Shown here piece by piece: positions 1 to 6,955 of a stretch of DNA of 53,616 nt (its first letter is position 1; the number at the start of each line of letters is the position of its first letter). The notes beneath the pieces were generated by a model that worked only from the letters and a program-made list of their open reading frames with translations, was not told the origin of the DNA and did not search any database. The DNA lies in assembly GCA_902779395.1 (NCBI GenBank), contig CACZBK010000023.1:1-53616 (forward strand), read 5' to 3'. Source of the stretch: an uncultured Lachnospiraceae bacterium (GTDB lineage Bacteria > Bacillota > Clostridia > Lachnospirales > Lachnospiraceae). The translations under genes were made by a program, and so were the position numbers.

Positions 1-157
1 CATCAGCAGCCTGTACTTCACTGACAAAAAACTCCTCTTTCGTCTGCTGCACCTCTGCCTCATTTCCCTTTATAGCTGTGCAGCCAAAAGATGATATTAT
101 AAAAACAACTGCTATAAGATTAATTATTACCTTTGTAAGCTTCCCATATTGCTTCAT
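1..157 (-). CDS. Lipoprotein N-terminus, cut by window edge
   Basis: An ATG at 155-157 on the minus strand, with AGGAG about 8 bases upstream, opens a frame that runs off the left edge. It begins MKQYGKLTK and continues with a hydrophobic stretch ending in S-S-F-G-C, a type II (lipoprotein) signal peptide with the lipid-modified Cys at about residue 26. The visible mature part is Glu/Gln-rich. The start lies inside the last 38 bases of the sulfite reductase gene, so translation is probably coupled to it. A lipoprotein directly after a sulfite reductase could be a binding protein for a sulfur compound, but no family can be assigned from 52 residues. Confidence 0.6.
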   Translation of the reverse strand, partial: MKQYGKLTKVIINLIAVVFIISSFGCTAIKGNEAEVQQTKEEFFVSEVQAAD

Positions 158-986
158 CTAATTTCTCCTTCCCCACACGGTCTATAGTAAATTTAAATCT
201 CTCACTCGGATTTGCATTCTCCTTAAAGAATTTAAGCGCTGCATCGCAGATCCTGAAAAGAGTTTCTTTATCTTCAACAAACGGTACTATCTCCACGCCC
301 TTGCTTATCTTATTTCCGAAGAGTCCTGCAAAACTCACAAGATATCCTGGCTTTGTATCATAAGCATCGGTAGGACAGCTGAATGCGCATCTTCCGCAGT
401 AGTTACACTTATCATTATCAAGACTGACTTTGCCGTCTTCGATCTTTATAGCGCCTTCGCGGCATACCTTGGCACATACGCCGCAGTTGATACACTTATC
501 TTCTATCCAGGATACGCGCAATCCGCCTTTTATACCCAGATCATTTTCTTCTGCTTTAAGACAGTTATTCTGACATCCTGTAATGCCGAACTTAAACTTA
601 TGCGGCAGTTCTTTACCGAAGTATCTGTCATTTAATTCTTTAGCCAGCTCCTCAGTCTCGATACATCCGTTGGGACATACTTCCGAGCCCTGACATGCAG
701 TTATCGTCCTTACACGGGGACCGCAGACTCCGGGGCTTACTCCGCCTTCCGCGAGTGCATCTTTAACTTTATCAATATCTTCCAGCTTTATATAAGGGAT
801 CTCCACACCCTGTCTGGATGTGAGATGTATATATCCTTTTCCGAAACGGTTGGCAACTTCTGTTATCGCCACCAGCTGCTGTGCCGTGACCTGACCTCCG
901 ACCACAGACAAACGCAGAGAAAACGTATCCTTTTGTCTCTGCTTCATAAATCCGCCTTTTTTCAATGTTGCATAATCTGTAGCCAT
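120..986 (-). CDS. Small sulfite reductase, siroheme/4Fe-4S type with ferredoxin domain
   Basis: 288 residues. Residues about 15-85 match the nitrite/sulfite reductase ferredoxin-like half domain. A C-x5-C plus C-x3-C set (CQGSEVC, then CQNNC) is the signature that binds the coupled 4Fe-4S/siroheme centre. Two bacterial ferredoxin motifs follow (CINCGVCAKVC and CNYCGRCAFSC), for electron input through two further clusters. The expected reaction is six-electron reduction of sulfite to sulfide in the cytoplasm. The protein is shorter than the double-repeat CysI enzymes and resembles AsrC-type proteins, but no AsrA/AsrB partner is visible. The start is fixed by AGGAGG 7 bases upstream. It lies downstream of the sulfur operon with its own leader region. 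The redox family is clear; the substrate could in principle be nitrite, but the context argues for sulfite. Confidence 0.85.
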   Translation of the reverse strand: MATDYATLKKGGFMKQRQKDTFSLRLSVVGGQVTAQQLVAITEVANRFGKGYIHLTSRQGVEIPYIKLEDIDKVKDALAEGGVSPGVCGPRVRTITACQGSEVCPNGCIETEELAKELNDRYFGKELPHKFKFGITGCQNNCLKAEENDLGIKGGLRVSWIEDKCINCGVCAKVCREGAIKIEDGKVSLDNDKCNYCGRCAFSCPTDAYDTKPGYLVSFAGLFGNKISKGVEIVPFVEDKETLFRICDAALKFFKENANPSERFKFTIDRVGKEKLDEAIWEAYKGNN

Positions 987-1049
987 ATATAATTCCTCCT
1001 GTTATCAAAAACATATACCTGATATCTAATATTGATATCTGTCATTTCA

Positions 1050-1100
1050 TCATATAAACCTACAGCGAATGATGCCTCCTGTCGAAAAATAATCTTTCAT
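1050..1100 (-). CDS. Short leader ORF (16 codons) upstream of sulfite reductase
   Basis: ATG at 1098-1100 is preceded by a strong GGAGGAG at 5-base spacing. The frame encodes MKDYFSTGGIIRCRFI and stops at TGA 1050-1052. It sits 64 bases before the sulfite reductase start in an otherwise non-coding leader. The peptide contains one Cys codon flanked by Arg (R-C-R). Between it and the gene is a GATATC/GATATC inverted repeat (about 1019-1040) but no convincing terminator. The good ribosome binding site is the main evidence. A regulatory role in sulfur control is inference. Confidence 0.45.
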   Translation of the reverse strand: MKDYFSTGGIIRCRFI

Positions 1101-1212
1101 GATCTCCTCCGTTTTGCAATTCCTTTTTTATATTTTTAGGATTTTAACACAACGGATCATTCCTGAAAAATCAATTTAATCTATCATCTGTTATAGGTTA
1201 CGTTTATCGCAA

Positions 1213-1239
1213 TAAAAAAACCGCCGATACAGGCGGTTT
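1213..1239 (-). terminator. Rho-independent terminator of the lysR end of the sulfur operon
   Basis: Read on the minus strand, AAACCGCC and GGCGGTTT pair across a 6-base loop and are followed by a run of seven T. It starts 19 bases after the LysR stop codon and separates the long sulfur operon from the sulfite reductase leader. Confidence 0.85.
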
Positions 1240-1257
1240 GATCAACAAAAAATCATT

Positions 1258-2163
1258 TTATATTTCCTTGTATTTTAACAATTCTTCTATGTACTCCCTG
1301 CCGTATTGGGAACGCACACTTCCCTTGGATGTTATATAACCTATGATAAGAGGATCTTCTTCCTTAAGCTTGATCGATACCAGCCCCTGAAGTATGGCAT
1401 CATCCCATGATAATATACCCGTTCCTATAGAGTATCCACCAAGTTCCGCGATTATCTCCATGGTGGTCGCACGATCATCGGATATGATCATCTTATCATA
1501 TTCATGATCTGATAAGGCTTCCTCCGTAAGGTAGTAATTACCGTCACTGTTCTGGTTGAAAGAAACACAGGGAAAATCTTTTAATTCCTCTAAAGAGATC
1601 TCTTTCCTTCCGGCATACTTATGATCCTTCCATACATAGGCAAAAGCTTCTCTCTTCATCAGTGGGGTGAATTCAAGCTGATAATCTTTAAACAGTTTTT
1701 TTATCAGGGTCTCATTTGATCCCGAAAACGAGATTATACCAACTTCACTTTTCATCCGCCTTACATCTTCAAGTACTTCCTTCGTTTTTGTTTCATGAAC
1801 GGAGAAACGGTATTTATCCGGATTATGCTTCTTTATCAATGCAGTAAAAGCTTTTATGGCAAAATTATAATGCTGCGTTGATACTGAAAATCTTTCCTTA
1901 TCATGATCCTTCGAAAGGTATCTGTTTTCAAGTATCCCGTACTGGCTTACCACTTTTTTTGCATACATAACGAATTCCCGGCCTTCATCAGTAAGAGTGA
2001 TACCCTTATTGGATCTGTCAAATATTATTATCCCCAGCTCATCTTCCAGCTCGTGTATACTTGAAGAAAGCGCCGGCTGAGATATGAACAATCTGGTCGA
2101 CGCTTCGCGTATAGATGGTGCCGATGCTACTTCGAGCACATATTTCATCTGTAAAATATTCAT
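1258..2163 (-). CDS. LysR-family transcriptional regulator
   Basis: 301 residues. The N-terminal winged helix-turn-helix (about 3-62) has the family pattern, including SQPALSSSIHELEDELG. Residues about 90-295 form the LysR substrate-binding domain. It is the last gene of the sulfur operon, 27 bases after the TusA-like gene and just before a terminator, and it directly precedes the sulfite reductase gene. By analogy with CysB/CysR/CysL-type regulators it may control sulfite reductase in response to O-acetylserine or a related metabolite. That role is inferred from position only. Confidence 0.88.
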   Translation of the reverse strand: MNILQMKYVLEVASAPSIREASTRLFISQPALSSSIHELEDELGIIIFDRSNKGITLTDEGREFVMYAKKVVSQYGILENRYLSKDHDKERFSVSTQHYNFAIKAFTALIKKHNPDKYRFSVHETKTKEVLEDVRRMKSEVGIISFSGSNETLIKKLFKDYQLEFTPLMKREAFAYVWKDHKYAGRKEISLEELKDFPCVSFNQNSDGNYYLTEEALSDHEYDKMIISDDRATTMEIIAELGGYSIGTGILSWDDAILQGLVSIKLKEEDPLIIGYITSKGSVRSQYGREYIEELLKYKEI

Positions 2164-2190
2164 AATACTCTCTCTGTTTTTGACTTAAGA

Positions 2191-2442
2191 TCAGTCTCCG
2201 ACTTTTTTGATGTACAGTTCAAATGTACCATCACCGTTATCAATAAGCTTAAGTACTTCATGGCCCTCTTCCTTTATGCTCCTGGGAACATTCTGTACGG
2301 GCTCCCCGTCATTTAAATGCACCTGGAGGATCTGGCCTTCATCCAGTTCCTCAAGAGCCACCTTAGTCTTTACAAAAGTTACAGGGCAGTTAACGTCGGT
2401 GATATCTACTGTATCATCCACTTCGAAACCTAAATCTGCCAT
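2191..2442 (-). CDS. TusA/SirA-like sulfur carrier
   Basis: 83 residues with the TusA fold pattern: a beta-strand, then D-V-N-C-P at about residue 15-20, then a helix. The Cys-Pro dipeptide carries the persulfide in TusA proteins. I chose the ATG at 2442 because GAGGAGG lies 9 bases upstream, whereas the upstream in-frame TTG and ATG codons overlap that same site. The gene starts one base after the JAMM stop. In this operon the likely donor is the cysteine desulfurase and likely acceptors are the sulfurtransferase or E1 proteins. Related proteins can also occur with YedE-type transporters, none of which is seen here. Confidence 0.85.
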   Translation of the reverse strand: MADLGFEVDDTVDITDVNCPVTFVKTKVALEELDEGQILQVHLNDGEPVQNVPRSIKEEGHEVLKLIDNGDGTFELYIKKVGD

Positions 2443-2443
2443 T

Positions 2444-2881
2444 TTATTCATCCTCCTCAATTATAAGTTCTTCTTTTCTTACAGTCTTTTCACCGTCTAC
2501 GGTCTCAACATGAAATGCGTTGAGTACAGGATTACCTTCCTCCATCAGGGAAAGTATCAGATAGCTGGCTTTGGAATCATTTGCAAGGCGCTTATCCTCT
2601 TCCGAAGGCCTTGAGGGTGATTCCGGATGTGAATGCCAGTTACCCAGCGGTTTAAGCCCCTTTTCACGCATATCCTTGATCGTTTTAAGCTGATCCCTGG
2701 GATCGATCGTGAAGTGTTCATTAGTATGATCGATATTTGTCAGTATATAGACCTTCTGTATATCGCGGCTGCCGTCCTCATTATCGGTACCGGCGATAAG
2801 ACCGCATGCCTCTTCCGGCGCTACAGAGAGCGCGTGGTCGTATATGCTGTTGAAATCTGATCTCTTTATCGTAATCTTCAT
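2444..2881 (-). CDS. JAMM/Mov34 metalloprotease, HcyD/Mec+-like
   Basis: 145 residues from the ATG at 2881, chosen for GGAG 9 bases upstream; an ATG five codons earlier lacks a site. The JAMM zinc set is complete: Glu in A-P-E-E-A-C-G near the N-terminus, then H-S-H-P followed by S-E-E-D. Bacterial stand-alone JAMM proteins of this size (QbsD, Mec+, HcyD) remove residues from the C-terminus of ubiquitin-like sulfur carriers or release an amino acid from them. The adjacent carrier has a tail beyond its Gly-Gly motif that would need such processing, so HcyD-type maturation is the best guess. It follows the E1 gene across a structured 226-base spacer. Confidence 0.82.
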   Translation of the reverse strand: MKITIKRSDFNSIYDHALSVAPEEACGLIAGTDNEDGSRDIQKVYILTNIDHTNEHFTIDPRDQLKTIKDMREKGLKPLGNWHSHPESPSRPSEEDKRLANDSKASYLILSLMEEGNPVLNAFHVETVDGEKTVRKEELIIEEDE

Positions 2882-2947
2882 AAATTTATTCTCCATCCAT
2901 AAGACAAGTGGTGGACCACGCGCCTTATTTATTTACTTGCAGCACAC

Positions 2948-3108
2948 GGATTGCTCCGCATCTTCGATGCTCCCGCAATCCTACAACCATTCGCAATCCG
3001 CTGAAATGCTTGTTTTCACAAACATTTCGCTGCTTGCTCATGTTTGTACGGGTTCCAAGCTCATGAGCCGATCCATGCAAGCATGATCGTCTCATGAGTT
3101 TTGAACCC
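2948..3108. repeat. Cluster of nested inverted repeats in an intra-operon spacer
   Basis: The spacer between the E1 and JAMM genes contains three hairpins. First, GGATTGC at 2948 pairs with GCAATCC ending at 2981, with an inner GCATC/GATGC stem. Second, TGTTT/AAACA lies near 3010-3023. Third, a long stem runs from GGGTTC (3050-3055) to GAACCC (3103-3108), enclosing two CTCATGAG copies and CGATC/GATCG. Another GCAATCCG lies at about 2992. The third hairpin abuts the E1 stop codon. It looks like a mobile-type intergenic repeat or mRNA-processing element. No ORF is convincing here. Confidence 0.65.
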
Positions 3109-3917
3109 TAGTGCTTCATGTCGCACGCTACCTGCTCGTAGTCGATGAGCTCGGTGATGGTGGGTTCATCGGAGCATACTGCGCAGCCCTTGCCACGGGG
3201 CGGCAGCTTGATCTTGTGGAATTCCATCTTAAGTGCATCGTAGGTGAGCAGATATCCAACCAGCAGCTCGCCTGTTCCGGTGATATACTTAACAGCCTCC
3301 ATTGCCTGGAGGGATCCGATCACACCGCCCATAGCGCCGATGACTCCGGCCTGCTTACAGGTAGGTACGGCATCCTTCGGGGGCGGATTCTTGAAGATAC
3401 AGCGATAGCAGGGACCTTCCCCGGGGATTATCGTTGTAAGCTGTCCTTTGAATCTGATTATTCCTGCATGACTTAAAGGTTTCTTTGCCATTACGCAGGC
3501 ATCATTGATCAGAAACTTTGCAGGGAAGTTATCGGTTCCGTCAAGAATAAAATCATAATCCTTGATAAGATCCATGATATTAGATGCGCTTACAAAGTCA
3601 TAGTAAGTGTTCACCGTAACATCCGGATTGATGGCGCGCATTGTCTCTGCCGCAGATTCTACTTTTTTCTTTCCGATATCATTTGTGGTATGTATGACCT
3701 GTCTCTGCAGATTTGAGAGATCAACTACATCCGCATCTGCGATACCGATAGTACCTACACCTGCTGCAGCCAGATAAAGTGCTGCAGGAGCTCCCAGTCC
3801 GCCGGCACCTATGATGAGCACCTTTGCGTTAAGGAGTTTTTTCTGGCCCTTTGCGCCTATCTCCTTAAGTATTATATGTCTGGAATATCTTTCCAGCTGT
3901 TCATTGGTAAAAGCCAT
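3108..3917 (-). CDS. ThiF/MoeB/HesA-type E1 adenylyltransferase, HcyF-like
   Basis: 269 residues. A Rossmann ATP-binding loop G-A-G-G-L-G lies at about 37-42 after the R-Y-S-R-H motif. The D-N-L-Q-R-Q-type segment (DLSNLQRQ) follows, with zinc-binding C-Y-R-C and C-A-V-C pairs, and V-P-T-C-K corresponds to the ThiF catalytic-Cys region. It should adenylate the C-terminal glycine of a ubiquitin-like sulfur carrier and let sulfide or persulfide replace AMP to give a thiocarboxylate. Its start overlaps the carrier gene stop by one base (TAATG), and its ribosome binding site is inside the carrier coding end, so the pair is translationally coupled. MoeB, ThiF and HcyF cannot be told apart by sequence alone; the context favours HcyF. 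Confidence 0.88.
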   Translation of the reverse strand: MAFTNEQLERYSRHIILKEIGAKGQKKLLNAKVLIIGAGGLGAPAALYLAAAGVGTIGIADADVVDLSNLQRQVIHTTNDIGKKKVESAAETMRAINPDVTVNTYYDFVSASNIMDLIKDYDFILDGTDNFPAKFLINDACVMAKKPLSHAGIIRFKGQLTTIIPGEGPCYRCIFKNPPPKDAVPTCKQAGVIGAMGGVIGSLQAMEAVKYITGTGELLVGYLLTYDALKMEFHKIKLPPRGKGCAVCSDEPTITELIDYEQVACDMKH

Positions 3918-4195
3918 TATCTGCCTCCTCCTATCATAAGAGATTGCCCCCTCATTTCATTCGTGGACATTTCATCGAAACCCTGCATGATGGCTCCTCC
4001 TCCCATGAAATATAAGAACTCTACCTCATCGCCTTCTTTTAATACGGTTGATTCGAAAGTACCGGACTCCAGAAACTCCTCATTGATGGAAACCGTTACA
4101 TACTGCGGTGTTTCAACCTTTTCCTGCTCGATAAGCGCAGCGACAGTAAGTCCGTCTGCCACTTCCTTCTTTTCTCCTGCTACTGTGATCTTCAT
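3917..4195 (-). CDS. ThiS/MoaD-like sulfur carrier with a C-terminal extension (HcyS-like)
   Basis: 92 residues. Residues 1-67 match the ThiS beta-grasp fold and end in E-F-L-Y-F-M-G-G-G, where ThiS normally terminates in Gly-Gly. Here 25 more residues follow, ending M-I-G-G-G-R. The chain must be cut after the first glycines to expose a usable C-terminus, which fits the two JAMM genes in the operon. The last codons double as the AGGAGG site of the next gene, which may explain the second Gly run. The arrangement matches the Wolinella HcyS/HcyF/HcyD thiocarboxylate route that feeds MetY. AAAGGAG precedes the ATG. Confidence 0.83.
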   Translation of the reverse strand: MKITVAGEKKEVADGLTVAALIEQEKVETPQYVTVSINEEFLESGTFESTVLKEGDEVEFLYFMGGGAIMQGFDEMSTNEMRGQSLMIGGGR

Positions 4196-4213
4196 TTATT
4201 TGCTCCTTTCTTT

Positions 4214-5173
4214 TTAAATAACGTAGTACCACTCTTCCGACTGACCTACTTCTTCGGTATGCCGGTTCGTGCCATTAGACCTGTATTCCATTTCCAGATT
4301 CTTCATGCTGACTATGGTGTTTGCATCTATAGATCTGGTTATAAATGTATTGCCGCCTATAACAGTGTTTTCTCCTATTACCGTATCTCCACCCAATATG
4401 GATGCTCCGGCATAGATCGTTACATTGTCACAGATGGTAGGGTGTCTCTTCTTTCCTGAAAGCTTCTGTCCTCCTCTTGTAGATAGTGCTCCCAGGGTAA
4501 CACCCTGATATATCTTTACATTCTTTCCTATCACCGTGGTCTCGCCTATTACGATACCTGTTCCGTGATCGATAAAGAAATATTTGTCTATCTCAGCTCC
4601 CGGATGTATATCAATACCTGTTTCTGAATGTGCATATTCTGTCATCAGTCTGGGAAGCACAGGTATCATAAGCTTATATAATTCATGTGCTATCCTGTAT
4701 ACTGTGATAGCCACCAGCCCCGGGTAAGCCAGTATTATCTCCTCCAGACATCCTGCAGCAGGATCTCCGTCATATGCCGCCAGCAGATCTGATTCTATAT
4801 ACTCCCTGACAAGCGGTATCCTCTTAAAGAATTCCTTACATATACGGTAACTCTCTTCCTCCCGATCCTTTGCAGTCATCGTTCCTCTTTTGGTACAGAA
4901 ATCCAGAGCGAGGGTTACCTGTTTGTTCAGGTGATAAAATATATCTTCAACAGTTACCGCAAAAGTGTTCTTCGGATTATAGATCTTTACGGATCTGTCT
5001 CTGTAATACCCCGGGTAAATAACACGAAACAGATCATTAACAAGATCTCTTACTTCTCCTTTATCCGGCTTGTTATAGATACTTACTGCATCTATATTCT
5101 TTTTTCCGTCAAGATCCGCGTACAGATCCCTGACGATACCGTCTATCTCATCCTCTTTGATGATGTTTCCCAT
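4214..5173 (-). CDS. Serine O-acetyltransferase (CysE/EpsC type)
   Basis: 319 residues from ATG 5173 (GGGAGG 10 bases upstream; an earlier in-frame start lacks a site). A helical N-terminal half of about 185 residues precedes a left-handed beta-helix of hexapeptide repeats, with D-I-H-P-G-A, D-H-G-T-G-I-V-I-G-E and Y-Q-G-V-T-L-G-A, the active-site core of serine acetyltransferases. It makes O-acetylserine from serine and acetyl-CoA. The protein ends W-Y-Y-V-I. A C-terminal Ile is what inserts into the CysK active site in the cysteine synthase complex. Serine acetyltransferases recur beside family 2A encapsulins. A 69-base spacer with a perfect hairpin separates it from the desulfurase. Confidence 0.92.
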   Translation of the reverse strand: MGNIIKEDEIDGIVRDLYADLDGKKNIDAVSIYNKPDKGEVRDLVNDLFRVIYPGYYRDRSVKIYNPKNTFAVTVEDIFYHLNKQVTLALDFCTKRGTMTAKDREEESYRICKEFFKRIPLVREYIESDLLAAYDGDPAAGCLEEIILAYPGLVAITVYRIAHELYKLMIPVLPRLMTEYAHSETGIDIHPGAEIDKYFFIDHGTGIVIGETTVIGKNVKIYQGVTLGALSTRGGQKLSGKKRHPTICDNVTIYAGASILGGDTVIGENTVIGGNTFITRSIDANTIVSMKNLEMEYRSNGTNRHTEEVGQSEEWYYVI

Positions 5174-5205
5174 TATTCTTTTTCCTCCCGTTACGCGGAC
5201 CATTC

Positions 5206-5232
5206 TGCCGGAAGGGCTTTACCCTTCCGGCA
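5206..5232 (-). other. Intra-operon RNA hairpin between desulfurase and SAT genes
   Basis: TGCCGGAAGGG and CCCTTCCGGCA form a perfect 11-bp stem with a 5-base loop, starting 10 bases after the desulfurase stop. No U-run follows on the minus-strand transcript, so it is not a standard terminator. It could stabilise the upstream message or mark a processing site. Confidence 0.6.
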
Positions 5233-5242
5233 TTGGCCTTGC

Positions 5243-6955
5243 TTATGCAAATGTCTTTAATACCTTAACCATCGCGTCGATATCATCGGGTGAATTATAA
5301 AGTGCAAGTGTAGGTCTGACAGAGCCTTCATAGCCGAAATGCCTGAGCACAGGCTGTGCACAGTGATGGCCAGTACGTACGGCGATACCGTATGCATCCA
5401 GTCTCTTACCTACTTCATCATCAGCATATCCGTCCAGTTTAAAGGACAGTACAGATGCTTTATTAAGTGCCGTACCTATGAGATGAAGTCCCTTAACGGT
5501 CTTCATCTCCTTCATTGCATACTGCAGCAGCTCGTGCTCCCAGCGGTATACACAGGGCATGCCTATCTCTGAAAGATATGTAAGTGCTGCTCCCAGTCCT
5601 ACAGCATCAGCTATGCTTCCCGTACCTGCTTCGAATTTATTAGGTATGGGATTATATATTGTACGTTCAAAGGTTACATCAGCGATCATATTTCCGCCGC
5701 CGTGGTAAGGCTTTGCCGCCTCCAGCAGTTCCTTCTTTCCGTACACCACACCTATGCCTGTAGGCGCAAACACTTTGTGTCCGGAGAATACAAAGAAGTC
5801 GGCATCAAGCGCTGATACATTTACCGGTATATGCGCAACAGACTGTGCGCCGTCTATCAGTATGCGTACTCCGTGTCTGTGTGCGATGGCTATCAGCTCC
5901 TCAATGGGAGTAACAGTGCCAAGCACGTTGGATACATGCGTAACCGACACAAACTTTGTCCTCTTTGTAAAAAGCTTCTCATATTCATGCAGCAAAAGCT
6001 GTCCGCTCTCATCACAGGGGATGACCTTTATGATAGCTCCCGTTTCCTGGGCAACCAGCTGCCAGGGCACGATGTTTGCATGATGCTCTAATATGGATAC
6101 GATTATCTCGTCTCCGGGCTGAAGCTGAGGCTTAACATAGGCATTTGCAACCAGGTTGATAGCTTCTGTCGTGCCTCTTACAAAAACGATCTCCTCTGAC
6201 GAAGGTGCACCGATAAAATCTCTTACTATATCTCTTGCGCCTTCATACGCATCGGTACTTCTGGCCGCAAGAGTATGTGCTCCTCTGTGTACATTTGAGT
6301 TCTCGTGTTCATAATAGTATTTGATCCTGTCGATAACAGCCTGCGGGCGCTGCGTTGTAGCTCCGTTATCAAGCCATACCAGCTTGTTTCCGTTCACCTT
6401 TTCATTAAGGATGGGGAAATCGCTGCGTATCTGCGCCAGATTCTTCGATCCTATACGGATCGATTCATCCCTGGTGGTATAGGGCTTATCATCAGCCGCA
6501 GCTCCGGGAGTGCTGTCACCGCCCAGCGATGTGGGTGCATCGATCTTTCTGCCATTCTCCTGCGCCTCTGTCTGCGACATAACAACAGGCGCATAACCTC
6601 TGCTGCTTGAATTATCTACTGCAGGTACATCCGCATTTGCTGCCGAAAATCCTGCTTCGGGAGCAGCGGCTTCTTCCACAGTCTTAAAATACGGATCCGT
6701 TGTATCCCCGCCATATGCAAAGGGATGCTCCCAGTCAAATTCCGGTTCATTTATACCGGGCATGCTGCTTCCGATATTCTGGCTTCCATATCCCTGAAGG
6801 GGATCAGCTGCGTTTACCTCAGGCACTGCGGGTACGGAAGCTCCTTCCGGAGTAAAACCGTATACATTTTCAGTCAGATCGGGAAACCATGCATTAGCCA
6901 GCGCATCAAGCTCTGCTGCAGAGGGAACTCCTGCCAACTGCTCAATCGTAGTCAT
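5243..6955 (-). CDS. Cysteine desulfurase (SufS type) with long cargo-type N-terminal extension
   Basis: 570 residues from ATG 6955. The first ~175 residues are low-complexity, rich in Ala, Pro, Gly, Ser and acidic residues, and predicted disordered. From about residue 178 a full SufS-like fold follows: PLP lysine in F-S-G-H-K, catalytic Cys in R-T-G-H-H-C-A-Q-P. It removes sulfur from cysteine as an enzyme persulfide, giving alanine. Ordinary SufS is about 405 residues. A disordered extension of this sort next to a family 2A shell gene is the known signature of the encapsulated cysteine desulfurase, where the extension directs loading. The start overlaps the shell gene end by 14 bases (GGTGAG upstream of the ATG; a GTG three codons earlier is the alternative), which should keep shell and cargo synthesis linked. 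Confidence 0.93.
   Translation of the reverse strand: MTTIEQLAGVPSAAELDALANAWFPDLTENVYGFTPEGASVPAVPEVNAADPLQGYGSQNIGSSMPGINEPEFDWEHPFAYGGDTTDPYFKTVEEAAAPEAGFSAANADVPAVDNSSSRGYAPVVMSQTEAQENGRKIDAPTSLGGDSTPGAAADDKPYTTRDESIRIGSKNLAQIRSDFPILNEKVNGNKLVWLDNGATTQRPQAVIDRIKYYYEHENSNVHRGAHTLAARSTDAYEGARDIVRDFIGAPSSEEIVFVRGTTEAINLVANAYVKPQLQPGDEIIVSILEHHANIVPWQLVAQETGAIIKVIPCDESGQLLLHEYEKLFTKRTKFVSVTHVSNVLGTVTPIEELIAIAHRHGVRILIDGAQSVAHIPVNVSALDADFFVFSGHKVFAPTGIGVVYGKKELLEAAKPYHGGGNMIADVTFERTIYNPIPNKFEAGTGSIADAVGLGAALTYLSEIGMPCVYRWEHELLQYAMKEMKTVKGLHLIGTALNKASVLSFKLDGYADDEVGKRLDAYGIAVRTGHHCAQPVLRHFGYEGSVRPTLALYNSPDDIDAMVKVLKTFA

Noticed and set aside
2844-3086. Plus-strand ORF across the spacer between the JAMM and E1 genes
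   Set aside because: It is produced by the inverted repeats and has no ribosome binding site or recognisable protein pattern.
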